A stretch of DNA of 64,000 nucleotides from Mesaphorura yosii (taxonomy: Eukaryota > Arthropoda > Collembola > Poduromorpha > Tullbergiidae), in NCBI GenBank assembly GCA_009869945.1, contig WIXG01000295.1, positions 35,529-99,528 of the forward strand, given 5' to 3'. Under the pieces are notes generated by a model. It was given only the letters and a program-made list of their open reading frames with translations. It had not been told where the DNA came from and searched no databases. Numbering within the stretch: position 1 is the stretch's first letter; each line of letters starts with the position of its first letter. Positions 35,001 to 48,000 of the stretch are shown one piece after another. Position numbers and translations under genes: made by a program.

Positions 35001-37248
35001 AAGTAAATTGCAAGAAACCTTGCAGCCGACATTTGCCACACCCGGTCCTGCTGCCCAGGATTACGACAAAGGAATTGTTTCAAAGTTTAAGCAATTCTTC
35101 CAGTCACACGAACAGCAACCATCGCACACGACAAGCACGGGACATTCTTTTTTCAAGCCGACTCCAGGCGCGTCAGCATTGCCAGCTTCAGTTACATTTG
35201 CAATTCCAGAAGATACCATCTTAACACGGACCTGCCAGAGTTCATCCGCCACATCAACCACAAGAACGCATATAAAAGTTCAGGAAATGGTGAAACCGTC
35301 GACATTTGTCCCGGTCACTGCCGGGGAATGGTCGGAACAATCCGATTATGAATCGGACCTAGACGCGTGCAAAATTCCTCCTATTTGGATACCTCCCAGT
35401 CAACGTGATACCATGTCACCTAAATTTCGCCCTACAACCCAGGCGTCAGCAACACAGCCTCACGTAATTACACCAATACCAATTGTAAGGACGTCCGCAT
35501 TCACATCAGTGCAGGAAAGGTCAGGAATCAAACCCGTTCCACCTCCGAAACCAGCCCTGTCACCAATTCCAAGTGCAGGCGTTGCCGGGACCGAACAAAA
35601 ATCCGCATTTGAGAAGCCAATTATTGCTCTCAAACCGCAAATACCATCTCCCCGCCCGGGAGCAGTCATTACTACTTTGAAGAATGTTAACCCGACTCCA
35701 GTCGTTGTGCCACTGCCATACGAGTCCAAGAAAACATCGATGACCTCAACTCTGACCAAAACAGAGGAAACTAAATTCTTACTTCGACCAATCAAAAGCC
35801 CCGAGTTGATTGATTCTGACCCTGAGCTAAAAATTGCCAGGAAATTTACACAATCTCCGGAATATTTTGTATCAATTACTGCACCGCCGATCACGGCGAC
35901 AACAACCGCAATACAGCAATCAAAAGATAAGCAGTTGAGCAGCGAAAATCAAGAAACTGTTCGCAAATTGTATGAGACAACGACCAGCAGCAGCAGCATG
36001 ACAACGACGAGGAGAATCGTTGAGCAAGAGGAAACTGGCATTGGTGGGCCTGGCACAGCGGGAAGCCCTGACATGGAGCCATACTACAATTGGAGAGAGG
36101 CCACGTCAACAAGCCCATTTTATCCATTGCACGAGCAACCCGGATTTTATTCATCACGTGAGGAGACGCCTGTCTTGCGGAAATCAGTTGAGACGGTGAT
36201 TCCAATTGAACGGGAAGGTGAAGGATATCCATCAAAGCCTGACGAATCTGAAGTCAAAATAATTAAACCGGAACCAATTCTTAAAGGTGTGGAGGTAAAA
36301 CGAGATCCTGACAACAATGCTTCTAATGAACAGCAACCAAATTCGGATTGATGTACCTTATTGTACCCTGCATTGTTGTAAATTACCTGTACGTATTAGC
36401 ATTAAGTATCCTGGAGCCTAGAGTAGAGTAGATTATGTTCTAAAATATGTGTCGCATTGATTAAAATATCTTGATCTTGACTGTGAACGTAGTATTATCT
36501 TTGTTGTATTTGATTCTTCTGATGCACATCGTGTCATTTCACAGCATTCTGTCTTGTGGTCTTTGCTTTGTTCGATAGTCGCAGAAGTAGTTTAGCATTC
36601 TCTTCTAGCATTTAACTTCTAATTTTCCCCGACATCGTCACCATGCTTGCTTACCAACGGATTCTCAGAAATCCAAATCCTTAACCACATATGCATACCG
36701 AAAACGCAGCAAAGCAAGAAGTATCTCGTAATTTTATTTGCGTTCTAGGGAGTAAGATTTATTCCAAGTAAATTCATACCAGCCCTCACCACAGACGAAG
36801 AAGGGTCCACCACGGAGGATGATGACCTCGAGTTTCGCGTGCGACCAAAATGGAGACCGACTGGAATCTTGTACGGCGGAAATATGAAACAGGCCGAAGA
36901 AATTGAACCAAAGTACAGACCAGTTCGAGGACCGTCTGTGCGAGGAATTCTGAAAGGTATTCCATCAATTTTGCTCTTATGTTTCTTGAAACATCAGGTG
37001 CTGATTTGCTGAATCATGCAGAGCCTGGCTTTTATTTGGCGTGCGACTTCTCGTGCGAGTACGGAGTAGTGCCCACTGCAGCTTTTAATACGAATTCAAA
37101 GGGTGGATTGAAAAATAGTTTAGAAATTGTGTTTCCGGCTACAGCGGCATCAACTGCACATATTCTGCCCATACAACAGGCCGGAGGGTTTACGCCCGCT
37201 TCAGGTAATCGTGCTGGCCTTATTGCCAAATCCAAGCTAAATCAATAA
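29095..37248 (+). CDS. CCDC141: CCDC141-like spectrin-repeat protein with TQT (LC8-binding) array
   Basis: Exons: 29095-29307, 30223-30345, 30406-30622, 30693-30794, 30885-31459, 31545-31703, 31781-32128, 32201-32356, 32421-32571, 32638-33947, 34037-34414, 34531-36294, 36749-36956 and 36998-37248; all phases join (about 1984 aa). The first 200 residues match vertebrate CCDC141 (CAMDI, a myosin II and DISC1 partner) in order: TTTISTISVQ, IVVALL, ESAPSFHTIG and YVAMAESLGQAWKDLNNML. Spectrin-type three-helix repeats continue to about 32570 (for example EELWLRLTQWKQEL). Exon 10 then changes to a disordered Pro/Glu-rich tail with about a dozen TQT motifs, and exon 12 has repeated aromatic FES-type motifs. 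No Ig domain is seen, whereas vertebrate CCDC141 has one near its end. Reading through the exon 12 donor gives a shorter form ending at 36351. Likely cytoskeletal, possibly muscle. Confidence 0.82.
29308..30222 (+). other. CCDC141: First intron of the CCDC141-like gene
   Basis: 915 bp, GTACGG to CTCAG, between the codons for VALLQ and SRDIL. No other feature supported. Confidence 0.6.
32835..33746 (+). repeat. CCDC141: Array of TQT short linear motifs (LC8/DYNLL recognition type)
   Basis: Within one exon: IETQT (about 32832), METQT (33003), EETQT (33048), CQTD variant (33108), METQT (33195), VETQT (33231), RQTQT (33270), AGTQT (33352), VDTQT (33417), METQT (33459), METQT (33630) and a SESQT variant (33732). 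A further TETQT is at about 34966 in exon 12. Spacers are mostly 12-30 residues, Pro-rich and disordered-looking. TQT is the established anchor of LC8-binding peptides. Confidence 0.8.
34567..35112 (+). repeat. CCDC141: Repeated aromatic FES/FQS motifs
   Basis: Four to five related segments: VSDRVKAWE (34567), DYRLLFQSPS (34684), EFCKKFESSE (34762), SYNRLFESYE (34930) and KFKQFFQSHE (35080). Each is an amphipathic stretch ending F-[EQ]-S, separated by Pro/Thr-rich linkers. Confidence 0.55.
36295..36465 (+). other. CCDC141: Alternative 3' end of the CCDC141-like gene
   Basis: If the GTAAAA donor at 36295 is not used, the frame continues 18 codons to TGA at 36349-36351, and an ATTAAA variant signal follows at 36460-36465. 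Confidence 0.5.
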
Positions 37249-37393
37249 ATCGCTATCTGCATATCAATTTGGAATATTGGACGACGGGAATCTTTGAGAA
37301 TTATTGCCTCTTCCTATTCTGCGACACTCCGTTTCTCTTTAAACTCTCTGGTGTGACTTTGCTTTTTGGAATTTGGTTCTGTAATATAAACTG

Positions 37394-37399
37394 AATAAA
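37394..37399 (+). promoter_or_regulatory. CCDC141: AATAAA signal of the long CCDC141-like transcript
   Basis: Located 146 bp after the TAA at 37246-37248. Confidence 0.55.
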
Positions 37400-39010
37400 T
37401 GCAATTTCTACACTTTGCTGTTGATATTTTCGCATTTTCTTTCATTCTTGACCATAAATCTGTCGCCGTTCTAGTACATTAGCTGTAGTCATTAATAAAA
37501 TTCGCCACGATCGTGTCTTGGCTTGGGAAACTCACGAAATTAAATCTACAATCTAAATAGCGCATGGCATGAGCTTAGTCTTTGGGGAGGTTCCCTTGTA
37601 CAAAATAAAATGGGTAAGTAATTCTAGAAAACTACGTCTTGAAGATGCTCAGAAGGATTGCATAATCTGAATACGAACATACCAACATGCGATGTGCAAT
37701 TCCCCGATTTCGAGTCTGGCTCGACTGGCGCTGGCGCGCCGCATTAGTCTGAATCCGTGCAATATGTGTGCATATTTTGTGGAAAACAGAGCGAGGAAAT
37801 CATAATGACTAAATTTAGATTGGGTTAAATTCTTTTCTGGGTTCCTTACTCAGGAGCTATTTTTAGCATCACCATCTCTCATCGTTCGGAGATGGTCTCA
37901 AATGAGCTCAGTGCAAACTTGTGCTTGTGTTGTACCTCGAACTGTCTAATCCCTTGCTTTCCGCGTCCCGTCGTCGTCGTCCCGGTAAAGTGGAGATCTC
38001 CATTACATGGTTCGGTTCGATTGTATGCATGGTTCTCTTTCGGGATTTTCGGTTTTTGCTGCTGCAGTGAATAACGAAAAATACCCCCTGCCCTGATTGA
38101 CTTTGTCGCCTGTGCCGTGTTGCCCCACATCGCCACATCTACCATTTCACCATTTCACTGAAGTTTCTTGAATCCTGATCTCTCCGTGTGCCATCCGGTA
38201 CACGTTGTTGATGTAGACTGTGATTTTTTATAATGTAGTCCGCGTGGGAGCTCACAACCAACTACAAACTATAGGCAAGCTGATTCTCGTATTTCTGGTG
38301 CACACGCCGGACGTCCATGTGTGGGATTGCTACGATTTACAATTACAATAATGTTAGACTGAAGATCGAAATTTGAAAATGCCGTGGCCATGCAAGATTG
38401 TGCCGCTGCTGCAGTGTAATGTAATGAAAAGTCAAAACACAGCGATAAACTTAACCCTTTTCGCTTGAAGTTTGTCAAGTTACGCACACGCCATACACGT
38501 TGTCGGCTCGAATCAGTTCTTCACTTCACTTTTACTTTGAGTACCGTGCATTTTGTTTTCAGTCTAGTCCCAAACACTCGTTCACTCACAACACGTTAAT
38601 CTTAAGGTATTTGTATCACTGAAAGAAAACGAGACGACGACATTTTGAGATACTTAACGAACCCTTTAACTAAGAAGAACATTTAGCGCCAGATTAGTAT
38701 TTGTCTTGAAATTTCTATTTTTGCAAAGATTGTGTTCAGCTACGTCAGAACAAGGTGAAGTGTAAGGTGATATTAATCACGATTTGACAGAAAAGAGATA
38801 CCGCTTGCTTGTGATTCTAATTTGTACATCAACCTCGAGTGTTTGTCGAGCGCAAATTCTTCGTGTGTGCTTTACCTCATCTCTAGTGTGTTTGTGTGCT
38901 TAAACGAAAGTTCAGTGAGACCGTGTGAATGTCCATCTTTTTTGTGATATCAATTCGTGAATTTTTGACCATTTCAGCATTAGACTAAGAATACAAACAA
39001 CGACGACAAA
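37400..39010. other. Intergenic/5' region of the titin-family gene
   Basis: About 1.6 kb between the CCDC141-like gene and the kettin/titin start, expected to hold the muscle gene promoter and 5' UTR. No coding exon supported. Confidence 0.45.
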
Positions 39011-42000
39011 ATGAATCGCGATCAACTGCAACGGCAAGGCTCCGGGCCTCAGCAGCAGCAAACTCAACAACAAACACAACAACAATCGACAACAATGACT
39101 TCGAGACGAACCGAAATGAGAACTAGTCAACAACAGTATACACAAGGTGCCGTAAAGTTTATCCAGATTGAGTTTTGTGGTGTGATGATTAAGCATCCTC
39201 ACTCGTGTTACACGTGTAAGGTTTGAGATTTGTTGCTCCTGCTTGTCACCTGCGCTGCGTCCCGCACGCTGCACTCCGCGTTGGGTTGTTGTATTCAGGT
39301 TTTCAGTTCCGGGTACCGGTTCCAAATTTTCGGCCGGTTAGCTGCATGATTAGACCAAATCGCAGTCGCACCCGTTCGCGTTATAAAATATCGGCAGTAC
39401 TTTCATTTTTAATTTAGATTCACGCTGCATTCTGATGCGACATGTGCTGATGGCATTAGTATTCTTACAGTTTATCAAGTTAATTTTCAATTCAATCCAA
39501 TGTTCACATATTTGCATGGCGGCTCTCGATCCCAGCACTAAGAATCACGCGATATCGCCTCGCCACATAGTGCATGCAGAATTTATGGCGCTTTTCACCT
39601 TAATAAGGCGATGTAGGTGAATGGGTAATGGGTGAATCCTCGCAGCGCTGGCACTGAATCACAAAACTCTTGCGAATTGAAACCCGTCGACGATTTACAT
39701 TTACACACAATACGAATTTCGAATTACAGCGTAGCGCAGGGTAAGATTTAGGTCTCTGCAAGTCAGGTCTGAGCTGAGCTGAGACGCAGAGAGACTAACA
39801 ATGCCAGTGCAAATTCTTTGCGGAGGAGATATGATTATTATATTTCATCCAACCATTTATGGACAACGTTAATTTCAGTCTACTGACAACTGAACTTTTG
39901 CCGATGAATTTACTTTGCCTTTCCTCGTTGTTTATACAAGAGGCTTAAGCCTGATTGCGTGGCCCACGGCTGTGTATTGTTCAAGTGCTGCCACGTGTGC
40001 GACCGTCAGTCGCAACTTTACCATGTTGTGTTATTTTGTATGGTAGTCTGCCGTTACTGATTCATTGAACTGTCATCTTTGACTCGACTATCGCATTAAG
40101 AAATGTTAAAGAAAATAGCATGAGAATTTTTGAACGCCTTGGCCTTTGACGCTTGGAATAATTTCTAACGGTCTGGCTGACGATTTGATTTTTATGAACT
40201 ACTCTTGCTCCATGATTTTTTACTTTCGCTTTCACTGCAAATGCATATATGAAAATTCTGTGCGTTTATATTGCATGCTGTTTGCTTGTGCCTGCTCCTA
40301 ACCCCAAGAATGGAAAATGAACTCATACTGAACTACGAATTACAATTTTAGTTACACAACAAGACCACCAACAATTAGCACAACAGCCCCAACAGCAGCA
40401 GCAACAGATCCAGCAACAGCAACAGCATCAATATCAGATTCAGCAGTCACAGCAGCAGCAACAACAACATTATGCTCAAAGAATGCAAAGTGGAAGGTAT
40501 CCAACTTTTCCTCACATTTACATTTACGAAAATCAGTCAGTCTGCATCGTGGTGGTGCTTCCTTCTTTACCGATTATTTTTAGAAATGATTCTTTACGTT
40601 TGCGTTTCCTCCTTTCCAAAACAATTCAAAGCATACAATGAATGCAATGTGTTTGGAAAGTTAAGCCCAGGATCAGATCAGGCCAAGTCGAATAGTCGAG
40701 TTAGAGTCTTTGCACTCAATTTGAAGTTGGAGCAGACGAGGACGAAGACGAAAGATGAACCGAACCTTCTTTTAAAAAAAGCATAAAACGCTTTTGAATG
40801 AAGCCTGCATTTTACAGTCTGCTCAGACTCGTTTCCTGGTTAAACGGTCGTATTGAGTCCCTTGTCTGGTAGCCCGCACCGGGTTCTCGGTGCTGTGTAC
40901 CACTTCAATAAAAATGCCAGGAAGCCTTTTTTACGACCACACTCCATTTCATGAATGTATTCTTGTGCAGCTCAGCTCAGACTTTCTTCTTTTCGTTCAA
41001 GTGCAATTTTGCAATACAATTCACGGCTAATTAACGTCCATTAAAGCTCTCCACGCCGCTTGAGTCTGAGCTAATTAACTAGCTAAGACTATAGAGTAAA
41101 GGGCTTTGAGTGTTGCGGGGGCCATCCTGTAAACTTGGCTACGTTCCGATGTTATTGGTAAAATGAGATGAAGGTGAATGAAACGATTGATTTTTCTCTA
41201 CAGCCCTCCGGTCTTCGAACAGATATTTCGGAATGCCAGATTCGCTCAAGGAGGCCAAGCCACATTTGAGGGACGTGTCCGTGGTAATCCGAAACCCACA
41301 GTTCACTGGGTTAGAAAGGGACAGACTCTACCACGTAAGTTTTACCAAGCCAAGATTAAAATCGTGATTAGGAAATGCACCTCACTCGTGTCATGTTGTG
41401 TCTTCATCTTGAATTCTTGCCATGGTACGACAGAGCCAAAATGGCGTATCCACGTCTATCGCCATTCGCCTGCATAAATCGACCTCGCGTCTCAGTTAGT
41501 CTCGCCTCCAAGATGAATTAGCTTTTAGCGTGGATATTTTATTCTATGAAACTTAGTCATTATTTTGAATTCAAAAAATTTATACAGCGACCCACGCAGA
41601 AGTGAGGGCTCGTAATCCACGAGTTGGCAGCGTTGGCCACCTTCCAGAAAATATGTAATGCTTCGAGACTCTACATTTCTTTTGTTTCTCCGTAAGCAGC
41701 AGGCGATAGCGATAATATTCATTCTCAGAACTGAGAACCCATAGCCGCAATAACAAGCATTGGTATTGGCTGAATTTCAGTGAAGCAGAAGATAGAAGAC
41801 GTGGTCTCCCGTCTCTTCGATAACGTTAATTTGATTTGCCAAAAGTTCACACAGACACCCACAGTTCAGAAGAGTTGGACACTTTCCTGTCATTATAATT
41901 GCCACAGTTCATAGCAATCGCATTGACTGATGATGACAGAAGATTGGTGCCCTGACAATTCAACTTTGCCAGTGCGAAGTCCTGACGAAGCTGACGACGA

Positions 42001-45000
42001 GAAATGATAAATGAAATTTCCCAATGTTGCGTTGCGTCTCCACTTTGGCTCATAACATTAGGTCACCGTGATATGACATTGCGAATATGAGCAATGAGCA
42101 ATAAGAATGTGGAGATGAGTTGTGAAGGTGTATTCGGATTATAAATGTGAAAACAAACCGTCCATGTAGCTGCGCTAATAATGTGGGAAGATCTGAATGT
42201 CAGATTGAGAACTGAGAAGAGGTTCATCCTTAGAAAATGTTCGATCATGGCGTGGGTAGTGAAACGATACGAATGCCATATGGATATGTCACTTAGGATA
42301 CTTCCCGAGAAATCGGAGATAAAAATGCAAAACGTAGGAGAATGAACATGTGTCAGAAAAGTCAAGATGTACTTGCAGCTCGAAAATTGTATAAATTCTA
42401 TTCCTGCTATGATAAAGCTTGAAACCCTTTTGCATTATGTCAAATATTTGCAACTATAATAGATGCATTTGAAAAGCTTTATGGTGATGTCTAGCGTTCT
42501 GAGTACGGATTTGTGTTTCAGCGTCAGCAAAGTTCCAGATGCGATACGATGAGATGACCGGCCGAGTGATCTTCCAAATCAACAACATTAGTAGCGCTGA
42601 TGAAGGTCTTGAAAATATGAATACTTGCAATTATGAATTATTTTGCACACTATTGCATTCATGCCTTATCTGATTAGGTGATTACACATGCGTCGCGAGG
42701 AATCCTCACGGAGAGGCAATTTGTACTGTCTCAATTCAACCCGAAGGTAATTTAGACATAGATAAATCAGTATGATTGCATGAAATGCGCTGAAACTGAA
42801 ATGAGTAACTTCTTATCAATTTGACGAACTGTAGCTCAAGTTGTTACCGATCAGCGAAGTCAGCAGGAAGAGGAACAGTACCTTCAGCAGCAGCAACTTC
42901 TGAGGCAGCAACAGGTCCTTCAGCAGCAGCAGCAAGCCCAGCAATACTCTTATCAGCAGCAAATAATTCATGAACAATCTCAGCAGCAGCAGCAACAATA
43001 TTATTTGCAGCAACAAGAGATCCAGCGGCAGCAAATGGAAATCCAGAAGCAGCATAGAATACGGCAGCAACAATTACAGCTGGAGGAGCAGCAGCGGCAG
43101 CAGCTACTGAAAGTCCAACAACAGCAGCAATCAAGACAAAATGGATACGACTCGGCGACAGAGTTCAAAGTGGATACTTTTGAGTACCGAATTCTCCATG
43201 AGACAGAGTACCGGCAAAAGATAACGATGAGATTCAGCGGTGAGCAGGATGCAGCACTTGCAATACCCGTTGGGAAAGCAGTTCCTGTCCAGATTACTCA
43301 AAAGCTGAGAAACAGCAAATTGTTGGAAGGCTCAAATGCAGTCTTCCAAATCAAGTACAATGGAAACCCGCCACCGAGGGTAAATGGCTAGCGAGCACCT
43401 TTGCCCTATGCCAGCCCAGCAAGTTGGATGCGAATTTATATACAATCGTTCGCTTATTTCTAGGTCACATGGTTCAAAGATGGTAATAGATTACTGTCAT
43501 CGAATCGTGTGAGCATTACGACAACAAGCACGGTATCAACATTGGAGATCAGAATGGTACTTCCTGAGGACAGCGGACATTACACTGTACGGAAGTATTC
43601 CGAATTATCCGAATTGCGTCTTGCACACGCAAAATGCTAATTTCTTGTCCGTCATTTCAGGTATTATTGGAAAATACTGCAGGATGTCTTGTCCAAAGCG
43701 CATATCTTGCCGTGGAGAAAACTGAACAGGAAGCTGACATGGAACAGAAGGCTCTGGCTCCGTCCTTCCTTCGCGTGCCGCAAGATCAGGAAATTCAGGA
43801 GTACAAGCAAGTGAGGATCGAGTGTCGTGTTGCAGGACGCCCTTATCCTCAAGTAGAATGGTTTATTAACGGGCTCTTACTTCGCAACGACAGTAGCCAT
43901 AAAATTCTTGTAAATGAAGCCGGTAACCACGCTTTACTCATCACAAGTGTTAGCAAGGGCGATGCAGGTGTGCTCACTTGCGTGGCCAAGAATAATTCAG
44001 GAGAGGCCAAATTTAGCATCAATCTCAACGTCATCGAGCGGGAATCTGTTATGGCCCCCAAGTTTGTGGAGAGGTTCTCCACAGTCACCTGCAAGGAGGG
44101 CGAACCACTCATGTTGTTTGCAAGGGCAGTGGGAAATCCAATTCCACGGATAACCTGGCAGAAAGATGGAGTTTTACTTCATGAATCCGAGAATGTTACT
44201 ATCAACACTCAAAATGGAGCGTCTCGCCTTGACATTGCGTCCGCAAGAGCGTCGGATGCAGCCTGGTACCAATGCACTGCGCAGAACTCTGCGGGCTCAA
44301 CTGCAACCAGAGCTAGAGTTTTTGTTGAAAAGGAACAAGAGTTGAGAGCTGAACCTTGGAAGCTTAGTTTGCCAAAGCCCAGTAAAGTTATTGAGCCAGA
44401 GTAAGTAAGAAACTTTAATTCAGTTCTTTCTATGTAAAAGAAGTTAATCACATATGCATGTGCTTTAGAAAACCTCCATCGCCCGAAATTATTTATCTTC
44501 GGCATATTGAACGAGCACATCGGCAAGTCATCAGAACAGAAGAGGAGCGAGTGTATGACCCGCCCGTATTTCTGACGCCGTTGAAGGATGTCACGACCGT
44601 CGAGGGGTCTCGGGCTCATTTTGAGGCTAAAGTCCACCCTGTTGGTGATCCTACGATGCGCCTGGATTTTTACTTCAATGGCAAGAGCCTCAGCGCCAGT
44701 TCTAGAGCCAACATCACATACCGATTTGGATTCATCGCTCTGGACTTGCTCAGTCTTGTGGTTGAAGATTCTGGCGTCTTTACATGTGTCGTCAGTTCGG
44801 CAACGGGAAGTGCAGAATCCAGCGCAACACTGAACGTTATCGGTAAGAAGCCCTGCACCTCTCACGCGCCCAATGAAATGGCGAGTAAAGCATAAAAATC
44901 TTGCAGCCCGACAATCAATTGAGCAAAAGCCGCAGCACCCTGAAAGCTGGGCGAGAATTCAGCAAATTGAAGACTATTCTTCACGATACTATCGAAGGCA

Positions 45001-48000
45001 GGAGACTGTCGAAGAAAAATTTGAGCCTCCTCGATTCACAAAGGAACTGATCAACTTAGGCCAACGTGATGAAGGTACGAGTGACAATCAAAGAATGCAT
45101 TGGAAATTAAGAACCCTTAACGTAACTCTGGCTTTATTGTGTCGCGTAGGTACCAATGCCCATTTTGAGGCCATGATCTATCCTACGTCGGATCCAAGTA
45201 AGACGAAGACCTCTGCCATTTTTAACCGCCGAAGATTCTAAATGAAATGCTACTTTTCGAAATTTCAGGCATGCGTGTGGAGTGGTACAAAGACGGGAAG
45301 GCAGGTAACTGACCAGCTACTTAATCACCAATCCTGAACACCTTGAGCATACTGGTACTACTAACAATGATGTGGTTTTCTCTCATTTAGTCACTGCTGG
45401 CTCACGAATTCGCAATGTTTTCAACTTCGGATATGTGTCGTGCAACATAATGCATCTTCGAGCGGAAGATTCTGGCCTGTACACCGTCCGCGCCTTTAAC
45501 AAGGTAAGAAATATCTATTAATAATAAGGCTTGAAAATAGATCTGGGTTACTGAACGTATGTTTGACCTTACAGGTTGGTGAGGCCACGAGTTCAGCTCA
45601 ACTATATGTGAAACGTAAGGATGCTTTCAACAACTGCTCAGTTATTATATGGCATGATTCGTCTATGAACCATAATCGGAATTGTCTTTTGAATCAGCGG
45701 CAGCATCCGTTACGGCGAGTCTTGGAATTCCTGAACAACAAAGCTACATTCAGAGCGTGGAAGAATTGGAAGCTTACAGTCAAATGAATCAAATGCGAAT
45801 AATGGAGGAGACCATCGAGTCGACGAGTGCACCGATCTTCAAGACACCAATTCGAGACCAACTCTCAATCCGGGAACATGGCTTCTGCCACTTCGAAGCT
45901 CGACTTGAGCCCGTTGGTGACAGCACGATGGTCGTCGAATGGTTCAAGGATGGAAAGGCAATGGAAGCCAGTGAGTGACGGCTCCCAAGCAAGATTGTAG
46001 AAATCCTCCATTATCTAATCCTGCTTATGCTCATGAAATGTATTTCAGGCAGCAGAATAACAAGATTTAACAACTTCGGATACGTCGCCTTAACCATTAA
46101 GCAAGTCACTGCGCTAGATGCTGGAACTTACACTTGTAGAGCAACCAATTCTAAGGGGCAAGCGTCAACGACTGCTCAACTGACCGTCAGCGCCAGGGAA
46201 AATATTCTTGTGGACTCACAGCACATGGAAACTCTTGAAAAGCTGCAGTATCTGGAGGACAGTTCAAAGTATTCTCGACGAGTCGATGAAACGGTAGTTG
46301 AAGTCCGGCCAAAATTCTTAGGACCATTGAAAGGAACAAATCGCATTCGTGAAGTAAGTTCATTCGGACAGATTATCTCGGTGTTGGAGTGTTGATTGTC
46401 CCTTTCGTCTTTTCTAGAATCAAAGGGCTCACTTTGAGACAAGACTTGAGAATCCATCAAGCGATGACACAATTACATGGTACAAGGACGGGCAGGTTTT
46501 GCAGAGTGCTAACCGCAGTCACTGCTTCTCGAATTTCGGGTACGTTTGCTGCATAAACGGATGTTGTTATCTACCTTGCAGCTCACCATATAAAATTTAA
46601 AAAAACAGATTCGTAAGCTTGGACATTGTCGGAGTTCGTGAGTCGGACTCTGGAACTTACACTGTCGTCGCCAAAAATTCCGCTGGCCAAGACCAAGTCT
46701 CTGCAGACATGGTGGTCGAATCACTTCAAACTATTGACACCAGCTCAATGCACCACATCAGAGAGAAAGAGGTTCACCACCGAGTGGAGCACGTCACCGA
46801 GCTCCCAAGAGTCAAGCCTCGATTCGTGCAGCAGCTGAACCAAATTGGAGACGTTTTTGAAGGAAAGAATATTCACCTCGAGTGCAGATTGGATTCTACA
46901 AACTTGGACCCTGGAACAAGAATCGATTGGTTTAAGGATGGTGAGATACGAATAATCAAGTAGACAAATTCATGTCAATCTCTGTTTAAAATGTTCCAAT
47001 TATTCCATATTCAAAATGCAGGCAAACCCTTAACGGTGGGATCAAGGTAAGGCAGGACGAGGGAGGAGATCGGAGCTCATATTTTTAGACCATGTTGCTT
47101 AAATATTTCCTACTTTACAGATTTCATCACTATTTTGACTTTTCTTATGTTGCACTTGACATTACACAAGTGACCAGTCTGGATTCGGGAACATACACTG
47201 TTGTAGCAAGCAACCCGCTTGGATTTGACCAGAGTTCTAGTGTAGCACGGGTGATTTCAAGAAGCACAATTGACACAAGCACCATAAATGAGAGCGCATT
47301 AGAAATGATTGAGTACTTGGAAGACGAGAGTAACAGATTCAAACGACGAGCAGACGAAGAAATTACGGAGCGAAGACCGCCTGTGTTTATACGTCCGCTG
47401 AAAAATATTCAGACCATTGAATTATCAAACGTGCATTTGGAATGCCGTCTTGAGAATGTCAGCGACGATTCTCTGAGGCTCGAATGGTTTGTGAATGATC
47501 GACCGATCACCGTTGGTCATCGCTTTCGGCCTGCCCATGAACTTGCTGGCTATGTGGCCCTGGACATTCTGAGCCCATACACGACCGACTCAGGCGTTTA
47601 CACGTGCAGGTAGGTTTTGGCGCTATGAAATTCAGTACAATACGAAATGTTAACGAATAACTTCAACAATGAAATATCACACAGAGCCACAAATGCAGTC
47701 GGGCAAGCGGTTACATCTTGCACTCTCAAAGTTATCTCCCGCAAAGATGCTGAGCTTGGCCAAATGGGATCGGGAGCCAACCTTCAGCAGCTGCAATATT
47801 TGGAGGACAGCAGCCGATACAAGAGAACCGAGCAAGTCGAGCAGGAGTTCTTCCAGAAGCCCAAATTCTTAACCCAGCCAAAGAACTTAATTTTGAAGGA
47901 AGGACAGCTTGCTCACATGGAATGCAAGTTGGAACCGGCGAATGACCCCAATCTAGCGGTACGATTTCGCAGTGCATTTCGTACTAAGTGTCAGTATTTT

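Noticed and set aside
42063-42365. 100-codon minus-strand frame in titin intron 3
   Set aside because: No homology, splice or promoter support; within chance length.
42816-43134. Ala-rich and Leu-rich minus-strand frames
   Set aside because: They are shadows of the CAG/CAA-rich exon of the titin gene.
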